The position numbers and the translations under genes are program-made. A stretch of DNA of 52,524 nt from Gemmatimonadota bacterium (lineage in GTDB: Bacteria; Gemmatimonadota; Gemmatimonadetes; Palauibacterales; KS3-K002): positions 1,850,484 to 1,903,007 of the forward strand of contig CP070722.1 in the NCBI GenBank assembly GCA_020350785.1, read 5' to 3'. The first letter of the stretch is position 1. Each line of letters starts with the position of its first letter. A model generated the notes under the pieces. The model did no database searches, was not told the DNA's origin, and saw only the letters and a program-made list of their open reading frames with translations. This document shows positions 51,273-52,524 of the stretch, in pieces.

Positions 51273-52007
51273 CTACTGCTTGCTTACGTATACCCAGCCG
51301 TTACGCGACCCGGGCACCGATCCCCGCACATACAGAAGGTTCCGCTCCAGGTCGACTCTGACTACCTGGAGGTTCCGCACTGTCTGCCGATCCGTTCCCA
51401 TATGGCCAGCCATCTTACGGCCCTTGATCACTCGCGACGGATCCGTGCCCGGTCCGACAGAGCCCGGCACCCGGATCGAAGGATGGCCGTGCGTCTTCGG
51501 CCGACCCCTGAACCCGTGTCTCTTGACCACACCCTGAAAGCCGCGGCCCTTGCTCCGGCCGCTGACCTTGACCCGTTCGCCTTCCTTGAACATCGCCACC
51601 GTCAGCCGGGCTCCGACTCGCAGCTCGCTTGCCTGCTCTCCGGCACGGTCCTCGCTCACAGCCGCGCTCTCCGGCGCTTCCTCGCCACCCGCCCCGGCCG
51701 CCTCTCGCTTCGCCGGAACGTGCGGGTCATCCGCGATGACATCGGTAGCGCTCAGCCGAAACTCCCGCGTCACCTGCGGCTCGAAGTCGAGGCCGGCGCG
51801 CGCCGCGTGCCCCAGCCCTGGCTTGCGGCTTCGACTCGGTTTGCGCTGACCGAAACCCAGCTGGACCGCCCGGTAGCCGTCCCGCTCGCCGGTCTTGACC
51901 TGGACGACCGGACAAGGGCCCGCCTCGATCGCCGTGACCGGAACCACGCTCCCGTCTTCGACGAAAAGCTGCGTCATGCCTAATTTCTTTCCGATCAGCC
52001 CCAGCAT
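51273..52007 (-). CDS. rplC: 50S ribosomal protein L3 with an internal insertion
   Basis: L3 initiates large-subunit assembly near the peptidyl transferase centre. The 244-residue product has MLGLIGKKLGMTQLFVEDGS, VKVSGRSKGRGFQGVVKRHG and SIRVPGSVGPGTDPSRVIKG. It is longer than the usual 205-215 because of roughly 35 extra residues at about 91-128, rich in Ala, Glu and Gly. The insertion falls before the conserved FKEGERVKV block. It lies between rpsJ and rplD. Confidence 0.97.
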   Translation of the reverse strand: MLGLIGKKLGMTQLFVEDGSVVPVTAIEAGPCPVVQVKTGERDGYRAVQLGFGQRKPSRSRKPGLGHAARAGLDFEPQVTREFRLSATDVIADDPHVPAKREAAGAGGEEAPESAAVSEDRAGEQASELRVGARLTVAMFKEGERVKVSGRSKGRGFQGVVKRHGFRGRPKTHGHPSIRVPGSVGPGTDPSRVIKGRKMAGHMGTDRQTVRNLQVVRVDLERNLLYVRGSVPGSRNGWVYVSKQ

Positions 52008-52020
52008 GCTCCCGCCCGCT

Positions 52021-52329
52021 CTAGTCTACCTTGATCTCCACATCCACGCCGGCCGGCAGGTCGAGCTTTGTCAACGCATCGACGGTCTGCGGCCGGGTAT
52101 CAAGTATGTCGATCACTCGCTTGTGAGTCTTCAATTCGAACTGCTCACGCGACTTCTTGTCGACGTGGGGACTGCGCAACACCGTCCAGCGCTGCCGCCG
52201 TGTGGGCAGCGGTATGGGACCTCGCACGGTGGCCCCAGTCTTTTGTGCGGTGCGCACAATGTCCGCAGCGGTCTGATCGATCACCGCGTGATCGAATGCC
52301 TTCAACATTATTCGGATCTTCTCTGACAT
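52021..52329 (-). CDS. rpsJ: 30S ribosomal protein S10
   Basis: The 102-residue product has [40 protein letters not shown] and [21 protein letters not shown]10 is also NusE in antitermination. It starts 59 bases after the tuf stop and heads the S10 block. Confidence 0.98.
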   Translation of the reverse strand: MSEKIRIMLKAFDHAVIDQTAADIVRTAQKTGATVRGPIPLPTRRQRWTVLRSPHVDKKSREQFELKTHKRVIDILDTRPQTVDALTKLDLPAGVDVEIKVD

Positions 52330-52388
52330 AGCTCAGGAACCTTACAGACGCCCACGTTGCGACGAACCGGCCCCCCGCATGGCCCGCC

Positions 52389-52524
52389 CTACTCCAGGAT
52401 CTTGGTGACGACGCCGGCGCCCACCGTGCGGCCGCCCTCGCGAATCGCGAAGCGCAGTCCCTCCTCCATCGCGATCTGCGTGATCAGCGTGATCGTCATC
52501 GTCACGTTGTCCCCCGGCATCACC
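52389..52524 (-). CDS. tuf: Elongation factor Tu, C-terminal 45 codons (partial)
   Basis: The frame at the window edge translates as [20 protein letters not shown] and ends [16 protein letters not shown] before TAG at 52391-52389. This is the invariant C-terminal end of EF-Tu domain 3. The rest of the gene lies beyond the window. tuf directly before rpsJ is a common arrangement (str-S10 junction). Confidence 0.97.
   Translation of the reverse strand, partial: VMPGDNVTMTITLITQIAMEEGLRFAIREGGRTVGAGVVTKILE

Overview
The window is a high-GC chromosomal segment from a diderm (Gram-negative type) bacterium. It has a complete Tol-Pal system, BamD, lipoprotein signal sequences and SecA. No RNA gene, prophage, insertion sequence or CRISPR array is visible. 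The gene orders fit Gemmatimonadota or a related lineage, but that is inference from gene content and from a SecA insertion that resembles Bacteroidota SecA. I found no rRNA or other taxonomic marker that settles it. Nearly all genes lie on the minus strand, so transcription runs from high to low coordinates. GTG and TTG starts and 1-11 base stop/start overlaps are frequent.

Region by region in transcription order: (1) 52524-36067 is a full S10-spc-alpha ribosomal supercluster. It runs from the end of tuf through rpsJ, rplCDWB, rpsS, rplV, rpsC, rplP, rpmC, rpsQ, rplNXE, rpsNH, rplFR, rpsE, rpmD, rplO, secY, adk, map, infA, rpmJ, rpsMKD, rpoA and rplQ. An unrecognised membrane-anchored protein and rpmB close it. 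(2) A lone plus-strand gene of unknown function (35528-35929) faces the end of this supercluster, and a 19-bp perfect hairpin lies between them. (3) 35142-30094 holds haem genes hemD and hemB followed by nucleotide-sugar genes: a UDP-HexNAc 6-dehydrogenase, gmd and an rmd-like reductase. (4) 29960-20572 begins at a good promoter and carries ugd, uxs, a glycosyltransferase, two TPR proteins, bamD, nadD and secA. (5) 20461-10225 holds radC, a bifunctional (p)ppGpp synthetase/hydrolase, an EVE-domain gene, a large ATPase-TPR protein, uvrB, tsaE, tsaB and rimI. (6) 10108-8563 holds ssb, behind a perfect-consensus sigma-70 promoter, and an overlapping LysM gene. (7) 8466-40 holds ccsA, hemA, a sugar epimerase, tolQ, tolR, a TonB/TolA-like gene, tolB, pal, cpoB and nrdR.

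The genes cover translation, protein export, envelope integrity, nucleotide-sugar supply for surface polysaccharide, tetrapyrrole synthesis, DNA repair and stress signalling. The first step of haem synthesis (hemA) and two later ones (hemB, hemD) sit in different clusters here, and hemL and hemC are not in the window.

I did not find a convincing undescribed multi-gene system. The parts least explained by known families are the plus-strand orphan with its hairpin, the membrane protein between rplQ and rpmB, the 893-residue ATPase-TPR protein next to uvrB, the LysM protein that overlaps ssb, and lineage-specific insertions in L3 and SecA.
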